Source: Thermalbibacter longus
GTDB taxonomy: Bacteria; Chloroflexota; Chloroflexia; Thermomicrobiales; Thermomicrobiaceae
Reading direction: 5' to 3'
DNA length: 51,587 nucleotides
NCBI RefSeq assembly: GCF_023806485.1
Contig: NZ_JAMSLR010000016.1
Span: 1-51,587, forward strand
The translations under genes and the position numbers were made by a program. Under the pieces are notes generated by a model, which made no database searches, was not told where the DNA came from, and saw only the letters and a list, made by a program, of their open reading frames with translations. This document shows positions 41,293 through 50,786 of the stretch, one piece after another. Position 1 is the first letter of the stretch. The number at the start of each line of letters is the position of its first letter.

Positions 41293-43539
41293 GTGAAAGT
41301 CCCGCCAGCGTTTACACGAGTGCTTTCCCCCTTCCCGGCCGACCTTCTGACACGGGTGCGGCTTCTTCTGCTGTCGCTCGTCCTCCTGTTCGGCCTGCTT
41401 GCTATCCCTGACCTGGCGCTTTCCAGCGTGCAGCCGCCGCCGATACGCCTGCTGGCCATCGGTGCGATAATCTGGCTTGCGCTCCGCTGGATCGCCTGGT
41501 ATCGGACGGAGCGGCAACTGCCGCTCGACGTCGCGGTCGAGGCGCTGGCTGTCACCCTTCTGACCGGCAGCGTGTCGTTGCCGGCCGATGCGCTTGCGGT
41601 GGTCTATACGGGTCTGTTCTACCGATCACTCTTCGCACCAGCGCGGCAGGCGTACCTGGGGCTGCTCTGCTACAGCCTCGCCGTGGTGGCAGGGACAATG
41701 ATCGCGCGTCCAGACCCGTGGCTCCTCGTGCGGGAGGTGGTGACGCAACTCCCTGGCTTCGCGCTGGTCACCATCGCAGCGTACCACGTCGCGGAGATGC
41801 TGCGACACCAGCGCCGGCTGGCAGCAGAGCTAGAGGCAGCCGAGCGGCGCTACCGAATCCTGGTCGAGCATGCACCGGTCGTGACCTACCTAGCCGACAC
41901 CGCCGGTACGATCAGCTATATCAACCCGCGAGTCACCTCGCTCCTCGGCTATGCGCCCGCCGAGTGCCTCGGCGACTGGACAGCCTTCCTGGCGAGGATC
42001 GTCCATCCCGATGACCGCGAGCGGGTAATCAGCGAAGCGACTCGCGCCCTGAGGAGTGGCCGATCGTTCACGGCAGAATGCCGGATGATACGACGCACCG
42101 GTGATATTCTCTGGGTGCGCATCGAGGCCAGGCTGATCCGAGAGACTGGTCACGAGCACGCCTTCTGGCTCGGCACCATCATCGACGAGACCGGGCAGGA
42201 GCGCCTGGCACAGGAGCTCGTCCACCAGGCGTTCCATGATCCGCTCACTGGGCTGCCGAACCGCGCCCTGCTCCTAGATCGCCTCGAGCAAGCGCTCGCT
42301 CGACTGCGCCGGCGGCCCGGGAAGGTCGCCGTGCTCTTCCTCGACCTCGACAATTTCAAGTTCATCAACGATACCCTCGGCCATCGCGCCGGCGACCAGC
42401 TCCTCCAGGTCATCGCGCAGCGACTGGCTACCGTCCTTCGCCCCAGCGACACGATCGCGAGGCTGGGTGGCGACGAGTTCGTGCTCTTGCTCGAAGACCT
42501 GCACGAGGAGGATGTAGCCCGTCGCGTCGCGATGCGCATCCTCGAGCAGATGGGAATGCCGGTCGAGCTCGCTGGGCAGCCGGTCTACGTCACAGCGAGC
42601 ATCGGCATCGCCCTGACCGACGACCCCTGGCTGCACCCCGATGAGTTGATCCGCCGGGCCGACCTGGCAATGTACGAAGCGAAACGACTCGGCCGTGATC
42701 GCTACGCGCTGTTCGATGGGTATATGGAGGCACTGGCCTGGCGACGCCTGGAGATCGAGTGCGGCCTGCGCAAGGCGATCGAGCAACGCGAGCTCCGAGT
42801 CCATTTTCAACCGGTCGTCGAGCTCCGAACGGGCGCGCTCCGCGAAGTCGAGGCGCTCGTGCGCTGGCCACACCCCGAGCGCGGAATGCTCCAGCCCGAC
42901 GAGTTCCTGCCGGTCGCTGAGGAGAGCGGCCTGATTCTCTTGATCGATCGCCTTGTGCTCGAAGAGGCTTGCCGGCAACTCAAGGACTGGCAACTCGAGT
43001 ACCCGGCAAAGACGAACCTCGTGGTCAGCGTCAACCTCTCCACCAAGCAACTGCGCGAGCCGACCATGCTCGAGACCGTGACCTCGATCCTCGGCCAGAC
43101 CGGGCTGCGTCCGGAGCATCTGCGCATCGAGATCTCGGAACGCGCGGTGACATGGGACCTCGCTACGGCGCTCGATCAGCTTCACACGCTCCGCAACCTG
43201 GGAATCCGCCTGGCGCTCGACGACTTCGGGAGCGGACATGCGGCGATCGCGGCGCTCCGGCGTCTCCCGATCGACACGCTCAAGATCGACCGCACGCTGG
43301 TCGGCGCGCTGGGCAAGAGCGAGCGCGACACCACGCTGGTTCAGGCAGTGATCAGTCTGGCGAAGATCCTGGGGCTCACCGTGACTGCCGAAGGAATCGA
43401 ATCGCCAGAGCAAGCCCGGCAGCTCCGCACGTTCGGGTGCGATTTCGGACAGGGCACGTACTTCGGCGGCCCCATGCCCGCCGAGGAGTTCGCGCAGTAC
43501 CTCTCGACCGACTTCTCCGACCTCCTCCAGATCCGGTAG
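41293..43539 (+). CDS. PAS-GGDEF-EAL cyclic-di-GMP turnover protein
   Basis: About 748 residues. The N-terminus has about five membrane helices in the first 170 residues. A PAS domain follows (YRILVEHAPVVTYLADTAGTISYINP, about 190-310). The diguanylate cyclase domain has intact GGDEF at 392-396, with an RxxD inhibitory site (RPSD) five residues before it. The EAL phosphodiesterase domain has EALVRW at 520-525, NLSTKQL, EISERAV, DDFGSGH, IDTLKIDR and AEGIES. All signature residues for both activities appear present, so it may be bifunctional, with direction set by the PAS and membrane sensor. The start is uncertain: GTG 41293 is chosen; the frame is open back to 41233. Confidence 0.9.
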   Translation: MKVPPAFTRVLSPFPADLLTRVRLLLLSLVLLFGLLAIPDLALSSVQPPPIRLLAIGAIIWLALRWIAWYRTERQLPLDVAVEALAVTLLTGSVSLPADALAVVYTGLFYRSLFAPARQAYLGLLCYSLAVVAGTMIARPDPWLLVREVVTQLPGFALVTIAAYHVAEMLRHQRRLAAELEAAERRYRILVEHAPVVTYLADTAGTISYINPRVTSLLGYAPAECLGDWTAFLARIVHPDDRERVISEATRALRSGRSFTAECRMIRRTGDILWVRIEARLIRETGHEHAFWLGTIIDETGQERLAQELVHQAFHDPLTGLPNRALLLDRLEQALARLRRRPGKVAVLFLDLDNFKFINDTLGHRAGDQLLQVIAQRLATVLRPSDTIARLGGDEFVLLLEDLHEEDVARRVAMRILEQMGMPVELAGQPVYVTASIGIALTDDPWLHPDELIRRADLAMYEAKRLGRDRYALFDGYMEALAWRRLEIECGLRKAIEQRELRVHFQPVVELRTGALREVEALVRWPHPERGMLQPDEFLPVAEESGLILLIDRLVLEEACRQLKDWQLEYPAKTNLVVSVNLSTKQLREPTMLETVTSILGQTGLRPEHLRIEISERAVTWDLATALDQLHTLRNLGIRLALDDFGSGHAAIAALRRLPIDTLKIDRTLVGALGKSERDTTLVQAVISLAKILGLTVTAEGIESPEQARQLRTFGCDFGQGTYFGGPMPAEEFAQYLSTDFSDLLQIR

Positions 43540-43541
43540 GG

Positions 43542-43558
43542 ATCCTCGCCTCGAGGAT
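43542..43558. terminator. Small hairpin between convergent genes
   Basis: ATCCTCG (43542-43548) and CGAGGAT (43552-43558) pair around a 3-nt loop, directly after the GGDEF-EAL stop codon and before the convergent Mut7-C gene. It could serve as a terminator for either side; it is short. Confidence 0.35.
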
Positions 43559-43580
43559 TCGCACTCTCCTCTCACAAGCA

Positions 43581-44405
43581 TCAGGCAAGCGCCCCGCCAC
43601 GACTGTGTGACGCTATCTCCCCCGCCTGCAGATGCTCGATGAACTGCTGCATCCGCCGATAGTGCGAGCCCTTCCAGTAGAGCTGATCACACTCCTGGCA
43701 ACGATAGAACTCGTCGTAGTAGCGCCGTGTTCGAGGAGGCAGCCGGTGAACGATTTCCTGCTTGGGCACGGGCGTCAACCGACCATTGCACCGCATGCAA
43801 CGCTGGAACGGGGCAATCGAACCCAGCAGATCGAACCGGCGGATGACCTCGACGAGCTGCTGCCGCGGTTCCGTGGCCCGGACGTAATAGCCGTGGGAAA
43901 TCACGCTACGCCGGAGCAGGCCCCGGTCGCGAGTCAGCAGGATCCGGCGCTGGCTGGTCGCCATACGGGTGAGGGCTTCGTCGTCGTAGTCATTCCCGTA
44001 GAGTGTATCGAACCCCAGCATCCGAAGGTACGCCGCGAGTTTCCCCAAGTGAACGTCGAGCACGAAGCGTGGCTCCCGCAGGGGGCGTGGCCGCAGACGC
44101 GCGAGCGGCGCGATGTCGATCGACTCGAACATCGGATAGACGCTGATGCGGTCGCCATCCCGCACGATGTGGGCGAAATCGACTGGCTCGCCGTTGACCA
44201 GGATGAGATCGACTTCGGTATGCGGCACGCCGAGCGACTCGATCAGATCTTTCACCGAGGTGCGGCTGCTCAGCGGATGAGCAAACGCCACCTGCCACCG
44301 CGGTGGCGGGAGAAAGTCGTTCAGCTCAGCATAGAAGCGGAGCGTTACCTGCCCAGTCGGCTCACGCATCTCGCCCGCCTCGACCGGCTCGCTCTCCATC
44401 AGCAC
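43581..44405 (-). CDS. Ubiquitin-like/Mut7-C RNase with zinc ribbon
   Basis: A 274-residue protein in three parts. Residues about 15-100 are a ubiquitin-like Mut7-C-associated domain (VTLRFYAELNDFLPPPRW, VDLILVNGEPVDFAHIVRDGDRISVYPMFESIDI). Residues about 110-210 are the PIN-like Mut7-C RNase (FVLDVHLGKLAAYLRMLGFDTLY, ILLTRDRGLLRR, with conserved Asp residues). The end has a zinc ribbon (CMRCNGRL and CQECDQLYWKGSHYRRM). Proteins of this plan are widespread in bacteria and archaea and are predicted RNases in RNA turnover. GTG 44405 follows AGGGATAATT; ATG 44399 is an alternative. Confidence 0.9.
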   Translation of the reverse strand: MLMESEPVEAGEMREPTGQVTLRFYAELNDFLPPPRWQVAFAHPLSSRTSVKDLIESLGVPHTEVDLILVNGEPVDFAHIVRDGDRISVYPMFESIDIAPLARLRPRPLREPRFVLDVHLGKLAAYLRMLGFDTLYGNDYDDEALTRMATSQRRILLTRDRGLLRRSVISHGYYVRATEPRQQLVEVIRRFDLLGSIAPFQRCMRCNGRLTPVPKQEIVHRLPPRTRRYYDEFYRCQECDQLYWKGSHYRRMQQFIEHLQAGEIASHSRGGALA

Positions 44406-44506
44406 AATTATCCCTGATGATTCCGGGCAGAGATCGATCAGTAAGTGGCCGGAACCTTGCCGTAACGGGCGATAATTCAAGACAACCTGGCCGGAAACGG
44501 TGTATC

Positions 44507-44536
44507 TTGACGCTCGGCGGGAGGCTCACCTACAAT
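44507..44536 (+). promoter_or_regulatory. Promoter of the oligopeptide ABC operon
   Basis: TTGACG (44507-44512), an 18-bp spacer and TACAAT (44531-44536) stand upstream of a roughly 190-nt leader to ATG 44731. The hexamers are near consensus. Confidence 0.65.
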
Positions 44537-44730
44537 ACGCATAACTTCAGCGCGACGCCGCGCGGAGATGGCAGTGTTGGACGGGAAACCTACCGCGAGG
44601 CGCGTGGCGAGGGATGAGCCACTTGCGGAGTGGCACCGCCGTGCGCTAGCCTGCTGGCGTTCTTCGCGCGCAGCACGGCGCGTTCTCTGAAGGTCGAAGG
44701 CAGCGAGTGGAGAGCTGAGGAGGAGCTGAG

Positions 44731-46509
44731 ATGACGTACGATCCGCGAGTGGAAGCGCTCATCCGAGAGGCAACCCGGCGGCGCTACGACCGGCGCACGA
44801 TCCTGCGGCGCGCGGCGATGCTCGGCCTCTCGGCACCGGCTGTCGCCATGGTGCTCGCCGCCTGCCGCCAGGAGGAGGCCGCGCCGGGGCAGACACCCGC
44901 CCCTGCCCAAACTGCCGCTCCTGGCCAGACCCCAGCTCCGGCAGCGTCCCCGACCGCAGCCGAGCAGGCGACCGGGGGCATGGTCAACGTCATCAACACG
45001 CTCGGTGACAAGCAAGTCGGCAACCCGATCCTCAACAGCGCCGACTACTGGGTCGAGTGGCTCTGCTTCAACAAGCTGGTCAAGTACGACGATAAAGGCA
45101 ACATCATCCCCGACCTGGCGGAGCGTTGGGAATACAGCAGCGACGGCCTGACCCTGACGTTTCATCTCTTCGAGGCGAAGTGGCACGACGGTACGCCCTT
45201 CACCTCCGCCGATGTCCTGTTCACCTTCGAGACGATTAAGGACGAGAAGACCGACACCCCCTACGGCTCGCGCCTCCAAGTCGGCGGTGAATGGGTGAGC
45301 TGGGAAGCGCCCGACGACCGCACCGTCGTCCTCACGATGAAGGAGCCGTTCGCCCCGTTCCTCTACGGTCTCTCCCAGATCCCTATCATCCCGAAACACC
45401 TGCTCGAGGGCTCCAGCGATATCAACACCGACCCGTTCAACACGCAGCCGGTCGGTACCGGCCCCTTCAAGTTCGTGGAGTGGAACCCCTCCCAGTGGAT
45501 CCGGTTCGAGCGCTACGACGAGTACCACAAGGGCCGGCCAGCGGCCGACGGCTACACCGCCTTCTTCATGGAGGACACCAACGCCGGCGCCGCGGCCCTC
45601 GAGCGCGGCGAGGTCGACATGATGTTCGTTCCTCCCGAGATGCAGCCGCGCTACGAGAGCGATCCCAACTTCATGCTTCTCAATTACGTCTACTTCACGC
45701 CGATTACCCTCGCCTTCAACCACAAACACCCGATCCTGCAGGACTTCAATGTCCGCAAGGCGATCGCCCACGCCATCGACAAGAAGTCACTCATGGACAC
45801 CGTGACCAAGGGGCGCGGCCTGCTGGCGGAGAACCAGTACGCCACCACCGGGCCACTCGACAAGTACAACGACTACGACAATGTCAACTACTCGGAGGAG
45901 TACCCGTACGACCCCGAACTGGCCAAGAAGATCCTCGACGATGCCGGCTGGACTCCCGGCCCCGACGGCATCCGGCAGAAGGACGGCCAGCGCATGTCGT
46001 TCACGCTCCTGACGTACTCCGGTTTCGATGAGTACAAGAACGGTCAGGTCATCCTCCAGCAGATGCTCAGCCAGGTCGGGATCGAAGTCGTGCCCCAAGT
46101 CCTCGAGTACACGACGCTCGAGCAGATGTGGCACGATCCCAACGACGACCCGATGGGCCGAGCAATGGAACTGCAGGAGTGGCCGCACCCCTTCGAGCAG
46201 GATCCCGATGTCTACAACGAGCTCCACTCGGCCAACTGGCCACCGGGTGACAACTACATGTGGTTCAAGGACGCGGAGGTCGACCGGCTCATCGAGCTCG
46301 GCCGCACCACGGTCGATCCGGAGGAACGCGTCAAGGTGTACCACGAGCTCGATCTGGCTCGGCTCAAGACGCTTCCCGCCCTGCCGCTCTACTGCGCCGT
46401 GGACGGCTGGGTCGTGAGCCGGGCGCTGGGTGGGATCCCGGAGGATACCCCCAGCATCCGGTGGTACCACCGTGCCTTCCCGGAGAAGATCTACAAGAAG
46501 CAGTCGTAA
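44731..46509 (+). CDS. ABC oligopeptide-type solute-binding lipoprotein
   Basis: A 592-residue SBP_bac_5 family protein. The N-terminus RRYDRRTILRRAAMLGLSAPAVAMVLAAC has twin arginines, a hydrophobic core and a lipobox Cys near residue 49, so it is probably a Tat- or Sec-exported lipoprotein. A Pro/Ala/Gln/Thr linker follows. Domain motifs include LAERWEYSSDGLTLTFHLFEAKWHDGTPFTSADVLFTFE and NVRKAIAHAIDKKSLMD. It captures peptides or related solutes for the permease below. Start ATG 44731 follows GAGGAGGAGCTGAG. It is the first gene of the operon and is followed by a hairpin that probably stabilises its message. Confidence 0.93.
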   Translation: MTYDPRVEALIREATRRRYDRRTILRRAAMLGLSAPAVAMVLAACRQEEAAPGQTPAPAQTAAPGQTPAPAASPTAAEQATGGMVNVINTLGDKQVGNPILNSADYWVEWLCFNKLVKYDDKGNIIPDLAERWEYSSDGLTLTFHLFEAKWHDGTPFTSADVLFTFETIKDEKTDTPYGSRLQVGGEWVSWEAPDDRTVVLTMKEPFAPFLYGLSQIPIIPKHLLEGSSDINTDPFNTQPVGTGPFKFVEWNPSQWIRFERYDEYHKGRPAADGYTAFFMEDTNAGAAALERGEVDMMFVPPEMQPRYESDPNFMLLNYVYFTPITLAFNHKHPILQDFNVRKAIAHAIDKKSLMDTVTKGRGLLAENQYATTGPLDKYNDYDNVNYSEEYPYDPELAKKILDDAGWTPGPDGIRQKDGQRMSFTLLTYSGFDEYKNGQVILQQMLSQVGIEVVPQVLEYTTLEQMWHDPNDDPMGRAMELQEWPHPFEQDPDVYNELHSANWPPGDNYMWFKDAEVDRLIELGRTTVDPEERVKVYHELDLARLKTLPALPLYCAVDGWVVSRALGGIPEDTPSIRWYHRAFPEKIYKKQS

Positions 46510-46515
46510 AGCCGT

Positions 46516-46550
46516 ACCCGGTCAGGTCGTCCCGCGCGGCCTGACCGGGT
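46516..46550 (+). promoter_or_regulatory. Intercistronic hairpin between binding protein and permease genes
   Basis: ACCCGGTCAGG (46516-46526) and CCTGACCGGGT (46540-46550) make a perfect 11-bp stem with a 13-nt loop, 6 nt after the binding-protein stop. There is no T-run. Such hairpins in ABC operons allow partial termination or protect the 5' message, so the binding protein outnumbers the permease. Confidence 0.7.
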
Positions 46551-46571
46551 CGCCCGAGCGAAGGACGCGAC

Positions 46572-47552
46572 ATGACCGCCTACATCGTGCGGCGACTGCT
46601 CTGGATGATCCCGCTGCTGGTGGGAGTGTCGATCATCACCTTCGCCATGCTCAAACGCATCCCCGGTGACCCGGTGACGGTCATGCTGCTCGAGTCGCGC
46701 AGCTCCGGGCGAGTAATCACCGAAGCGGATCGCGAACGGCTGCGCAAGCAGTACGGGCTGGACAAGCCAGCATATCTGCAGTATTTCGACTGGCTGGGAG
46801 AGGTCTTGCGCGGCAACCTCGGCACCTCGATCCGGATGAAGCAGCCGGTGACCGAGGTCATCAAGCAGCGGCTTCCCAATACCATGAAGCTCGCTGGCGT
46901 CTCGCTGGTGATTACCTTGGCGATCGCGCTGCCGCTGGGGATCCTCTCGGCCGTGCGCCAGTACTCCTGGCTGGACTACGTGCTGACGGCGTTCAACTTC
47001 GTCGGCATCTCGATCCCGCAGTTCTGGCTGGCGCTGATGCTTCTCTACCTCTTCGCCGTCGAGATCCAGCTCCTGCCGGTACGCGGCATGCGCAGTCCCT
47101 ATGTGGAACCCGGCTTCTGGAACCATCTCGTCGACACTGTCACCCACTACATCTTGCCGGTGACCTCGGTCACCCTGGCCAGCCTGGCCGGCTACATGCG
47201 CTACCAGCGCGCCGCCATGCTCGAGGTCATCCGGCAGGACTACATTCGCACAGCACGTGCCAAGGGGCTCCCGGAGCACGTGGTCATCCTCAAGCACGCT
47301 TGGCGCAACGCCCTCATCCCGATCATCACCCTGCTCGGCTACGTCCTGGTGATCTTGGTCGAGGGCTCGATCGTGGTGGAAGCGATCTTCTCCTGGCCAG
47401 GCATGGGGCTGCTCGCTGTGGACTCGCTCCAGCAACGCGACTACCCTGTCGTGATGGCCATCGTGATGCTCTCGGCCGTGCTGATCATGATCGGCACGTT
47501 GCTGTCGGACATCCTGTACGCCATCGTCGATCCGAGGGTGCGCTATGATTGA
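46572..47552 (+). CDS. ABC transporter permease, DppB/OppB type
   Basis: A 326-residue permease with six helices: TAYIVRRLLWMIPLLVGVSIITF at the N-terminus, the GTS motif segment GNLGTSIRMKQPVTEVIKQRLPNT, and the EAA loop RTARAKGLPEHVVILKHAWRNALIPII, which contacts the ATPase. It pairs with the next gene product to form the channel. Its ATG follows CGAAGGACGCGAC. It overlaps the next gene by 8 nt. Confidence 0.95.
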   Translation: MTAYIVRRLLWMIPLLVGVSIITFAMLKRIPGDPVTVMLLESRSSGRVITEADRERLRKQYGLDKPAYLQYFDWLGEVLRGNLGTSIRMKQPVTEVIKQRLPNTMKLAGVSLVITLAIALPLGILSAVRQYSWLDYVLTAFNFVGISIPQFWLALMLLYLFAVEIQLLPVRGMRSPYVEPGFWNHLVDTVTHYILPVTSVTLASLAGYMRYQRAAMLEVIRQDYIRTARAKGLPEHVVILKHAWRNALIPIITLLGYVLVILVEGSIVVEAIFSWPGMGLLAVDSLQQRDYPVVMAIVMLSAVLIMIGTLLSDILYAIVDPRVRYD

Positions 47553-48501
47553 CCGCGACGCGACTTTCGAGCGAGCCGAACTGTCCACTGGCTTGCCCCG
47601 GGCGACCGCGCTCGAAGAGCTGGTCAGCGAGCGGCCGGAGAGCCCCTGGCGGCTGACCGGACGGCGCTTCCTGCGACACCGGCTGGCGGTCGTCAGCGCC
47701 GTCTTCCTCCTCGCGCTGTTCCTCGTGGCTCTGCTCGCCCCCTGGATTGCCCCCTACGATCCCAACGCTATCGACCTGCAGCTCGCCCAGTTCGGCCGCC
47801 CGGCCGAGCCGAGCCTCGCTCACCCGATGGGGAGCGATCAGGTCGGGCGCGACCTGCTCTCTCGGCTAATCTACGGCTCGCGCGTCTCGCTGGCCGTCGG
47901 CTTCCTCGCCACTGGCATCTCGATCATGGTCGGCGCGGCACTGGGTGCGATCGCCGGCTACCTCGGGCGCTGGGTCGACATGGCCATTATGCGCCTCGCC
48001 GACCTGCTCCTGGCCTTCCCGCCGCTGCTCTTCCTGATGGGCGTGCTCGCCGGCTTTCGCAGCCCGACCATTCTGATCATCTCCGCAGCCATCGGTGTCA
48101 TCGGCTGGATGAACGTCGCCCGGCTGGTGCGCGGCGAGTTCCTGACGCTGCGCACCCGCGAGTACGCTGAGGCAGCGCGTGCCATCGGTGTGCCCACCTG
48201 GGCCATTATCTTCCGCGAGCTGTTGCCCAACGCGATGGGACCGATCATCGTTGCAGCCACACTCAGTATCCCGGCCGCCATTCTGACCGAGTCGACGCTC
48301 TCCTTCCTGGGCTTCGGCATCCAGCCCCCCACTGCTTCCTGGGGCAATATGCTCCAGAACGCGTTTACCTACCTGCGCGATTACCGGGCCTGGTGGATGG
48401 GCTTCTACCCCGGCCTGATGATCGCGCTCACGGTGCTGGCATTCAATTTCGTCGGCGACGGCCTGCGCGACGCGCTCGACCCGCGATCGCGGATCGACTA
48501 G
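47545..48501 (+). CDS. ABC transporter permease, DppC/OppC type
   Basis: A 318-residue permease with the OppC N-terminal segment (PWRLTGRRFLRHRLAVVSAVFLLALFLVALLAPWIAPYDPNA), HPMGSDQVGRDLLSRLIYGSRVSL, and the EAA loop EYAEAARAIGVPTWAIIFRELLPNAMGPII. It starts 8 nt inside the end of the preceding permease, showing translational coupling, and ends 9 nt before the ATPase gene. Confidence 0.95.
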   Translation: MIDRDATFERAELSTGLPRATALEELVSERPESPWRLTGRRFLRHRLAVVSAVFLLALFLVALLAPWIAPYDPNAIDLQLAQFGRPAEPSLAHPMGSDQVGRDLLSRLIYGSRVSLAVGFLATGISIMVGAALGAIAGYLGRWVDMAIMRLADLLLAFPPLLFLMGVLAGFRSPTILIISAAIGVIGWMNVARLVRGEFLTLRTREYAEAARAIGVPTWAIIFRELLPNAMGPIIVAATLSIPAAILTESTLSFLGFGIQPPTASWGNMLQNAFTYLRDYRAWWMGFYPGLMIALTVLAFNFVGDGLRDALDPRSRID

Positions 48502-48510
48502 CGAGGATGA

Positions 48511-50652
48511 GTGAACGTGGAGAGGACGGCCCCGCGCCGTGACCAGCCGTTGAGCGCTCCGACAGGGGACGAGCTCCTGCGGGTCGAGGACCTGCGCACG
48601 TACTTCTTCCATCGTGGGACGACTGTGCGGGCAGTCGACGGGATCAGCTACCAGCTCAACCGGGGTGAAGTGCTCGGCGTCGTCGGCGAGTCGGGGAGCG
48701 GCAAGACTGTCAGCGGTCTCTCGCTCCTCCGGCTGATCGATAGCCCGCCCGGGCGAATCGTCGGCGGGCGCATCTGGTTCGACGGACAGGATCTGCTCAG
48801 CCTCTCCGAGGCCGAGATGCGCGAGATCCGCGGCAACGAGATCGCCATGATCTTCCAGGAGCCGCTGACCTCGCTCAACCCGGTGTTTACGGTCGGCGAT
48901 CAGATCGTCGAGGCCCTTGTCCTCCACCGCGGCTTAACCAGGGCACAGGCACGCGAAGAGACCATCAATCTCCTAGCACGCGTCGGCATCCCCAATCCGC
49001 CCGAACGGTTCAAGGCCTACCCGCACCAGCTCTCCGGCGGCATGCGCCAGCGCGCGATGATCGCGATGGCCCTCTCCTGCCGCCCCAAGCTCCTGATCGC
49101 CGACGAGCCGACGACCGCGCTCGATGTCTCGATCCAGGCCCAGATCCTCGAGCTCATGAAGGAACTCCAGCGTGACTTCGGGATGGCGATGATCTTCATC
49201 ACCCACGACCTAGGCGTCATCTCCGAAGTGTGCGACCGCGTGAACGTCATGTACGCCGGGCGTATCGTCGAGCAGGGCACCACGCCGCAGCTCTTCACCG
49301 CCCCCAGACACCCCTATACCTGGGGGCTGCTGGACTGCCTGCCCAGGATCGACGAGCCGCGACGCCAACGGCTGACCCCGATCATCGGCCAGCCGCCGAA
49401 CCTAGCCCGGCTGCCTTCTGGTTGCACGTTCCACCCCCGCTGCCCCTACGCCTGGGATAAGTGCCGTATCGAGGAGCCGCCGCTCTTCCGTCTGCCGGAG
49501 GGTCAGACCGTCCGTTGCTGGCTCTACGAGCCGTCACGGACTGAGATGCCGGCCCGCATCATCGCCCGAGAAGAGATCCAGGTGCGGCGCGCGGCCGACC
49601 GTCGCCCGCTGCTCGAGGTCGAAGGGCTGGTCAAGCATTTCCCGATCACTCGCGGCATCCTCCAGCGGAAGGTGGCCGACGTCGTAGCCGTCGACGGGAT
49701 CGACTTCACCGTATACCGGGGGGAGACGCTGGGGCTAGTCGGCGAGTCTGGCTGCGGCAAGACGACGACCGGGCGGCTGGTGCTCCGGCTGCTGGAGCCG
49801 ACTGCAGGGGCCATCCGATTCGACGGCGTGGATCTGCGCTCGCTCAAGGGCGACCAGCTCCGCTCCTTCCGCCGGCGGATGCAGATCGTCTTCCAGGACC
49901 CATTCTCCTCGCTCAACCCCCGCCGGACCGTCGGCAGCATCATTGCCCAGCCGATCGAGGTACACCAGCTAGCCCAGGGGCGGGAGGTGGAGGAGCGGGT
50001 GCGTCACATTCTCGAGCGCGTCGGGCTCAATCCTGCCTACGCCAACCGCTACCCGCACGAGTTCTCCGGCGGCCAGCGGCAGCGTATAGGCATCGCGCGC
50101 GCCATCGCGGCTAACCCGGACTTCATCGTCCTCGACGAGCCAGTCTCGGCGCTCGATGTCTCGATCCAGGCCCAGATCATCAACCTGCTCCAGGATCTCC
50201 AGCTCGAGCTGGGACTGAGCTACATCTTTATCGCCCACGACCTGAGCGTCGTGCGGGCGGTCAGTGACCGCGTCGCGGTGATGTACCTCGGCAAGATCGT
50301 CGAGCTGGCCGAGAACGCCGAGTTTTACGGCAACCCGCTGCACCCCTACACCAGAGCACTGCTCTCGGCTGTCCCGCGGATCGACCCGGATCGACGCGGC
50401 GCGCGCCAGCGCATCATCCTGCCAGGCGATGTGCCGAGCCCGATCAACCCTCCGTCTGGTTGCCGCTTCCATACCCGCTGCCCATATCGCTTCACCCCAT
50501 GCGACAGGATCGAGCCGCGACTGCGCGACATCGGCAGCGGGCACTTCGTCGCCTGCCACCTGTACGACCCCGAGTTCGCGGAGCAGGCCGGACTGGCCGC
50601 CAAGACCGTCCCGGCGAGCGAGGCAGCCATCGGCTCGCCAGGCCAGGGCTAA
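48511..50652 (+). CDS. Fused OppD-OppF-type double ABC ATPase
   Basis: A 713-residue protein with two complete ABC domains in tandem. The first has Walker [10 protein letters not shown] (59-67), signature [15 protein letters not shown] and Walker [13 protein letters not shown], followed by an oligo_HPY tail with a Cys motif ([14 protein letters not shown]). The second has [38 protein letters not shown] and its own tail ([14 protein letters not shown]). OppD and OppF are normally separate, so this is a fusion that enforces a 1:1 ratio. The paired Cys motifs in each tail resemble the iron-sulfur-binding Cys cluster known in some Opp/Dpp ATPases. GTG 48511 follows GAGGATGA. Confidence 0.95.
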   Translation: MNVERTAPRRDQPLSAPTGDELLRVEDLRTYFFHRGTTVRAVDGISYQLNRGEVLGVVGESGSGKTVSGLSLLRLIDSPPGRIVGGRIWFDGQDLLSLSEAEMREIRGNEIAMIFQEPLTSLNPVFTVGDQIVEALVLHRGLTRAQAREETINLLARVGIPNPPERFKAYPHQLSGGMRQRAMIAMALSCRPKLLIADEPTTALDVSIQAQILELMKELQRDFGMAMIFITHDLGVISEVCDRVNVMYAGRIVEQGTTPQLFTAPRHPYTWGLLDCLPRIDEPRRQRLTPIIGQPPNLARLPSGCTFHPRCPYAWDKCRIEEPPLFRLPEGQTVRCWLYEPSRTEMPARIIAREEIQVRRAADRRPLLEVEGLVKHFPITRGILQRKVADVVAVDGIDFTVYRGETLGLVGESGCGKTTTGRLVLRLLEPTAGAIRFDGVDLRSLKGDQLRSFRRRMQIVFQDPFSSLNPRRTVGSIIAQPIEVHQLAQGREVEERVRHILERVGLNPAYANRYPHEFSGGQRQRIGIARAIAANPDFIVLDEPVSALDVSIQAQIINLLQDLQLELGLSYIFIAHDLSVVRAVSDRVAVMYLGKIVELAENAEFYGNPLHPYTRALLSAVPRIDPDRRGARQRIILPGDVPSPINPPSGCRFHTRCPYRFTPCDRIEPRLRDIGSGHFVACHLYDPEFAEQAGLAAKTVPASEAAIGSPGQG

Positions 50653-50786
50653 GCAGGCCATCGAGCCCAACGATGCATCCAATTCCAATCGTCTCGGGGG
50701 AGGCTTGGCTGTTTGCAGCACCGGCGCGCGCAGCTATCCTCTTCTCCTGGGGGCGCTTGCGCTCCGAGTGGTGAAGGACGCTAACG

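Noticed and set aside
42274-43581. 435-codon open frame on the minus strand
   Set aside because: Antisense to the GGDEF-EAL gene, whose motifs are unambiguous.
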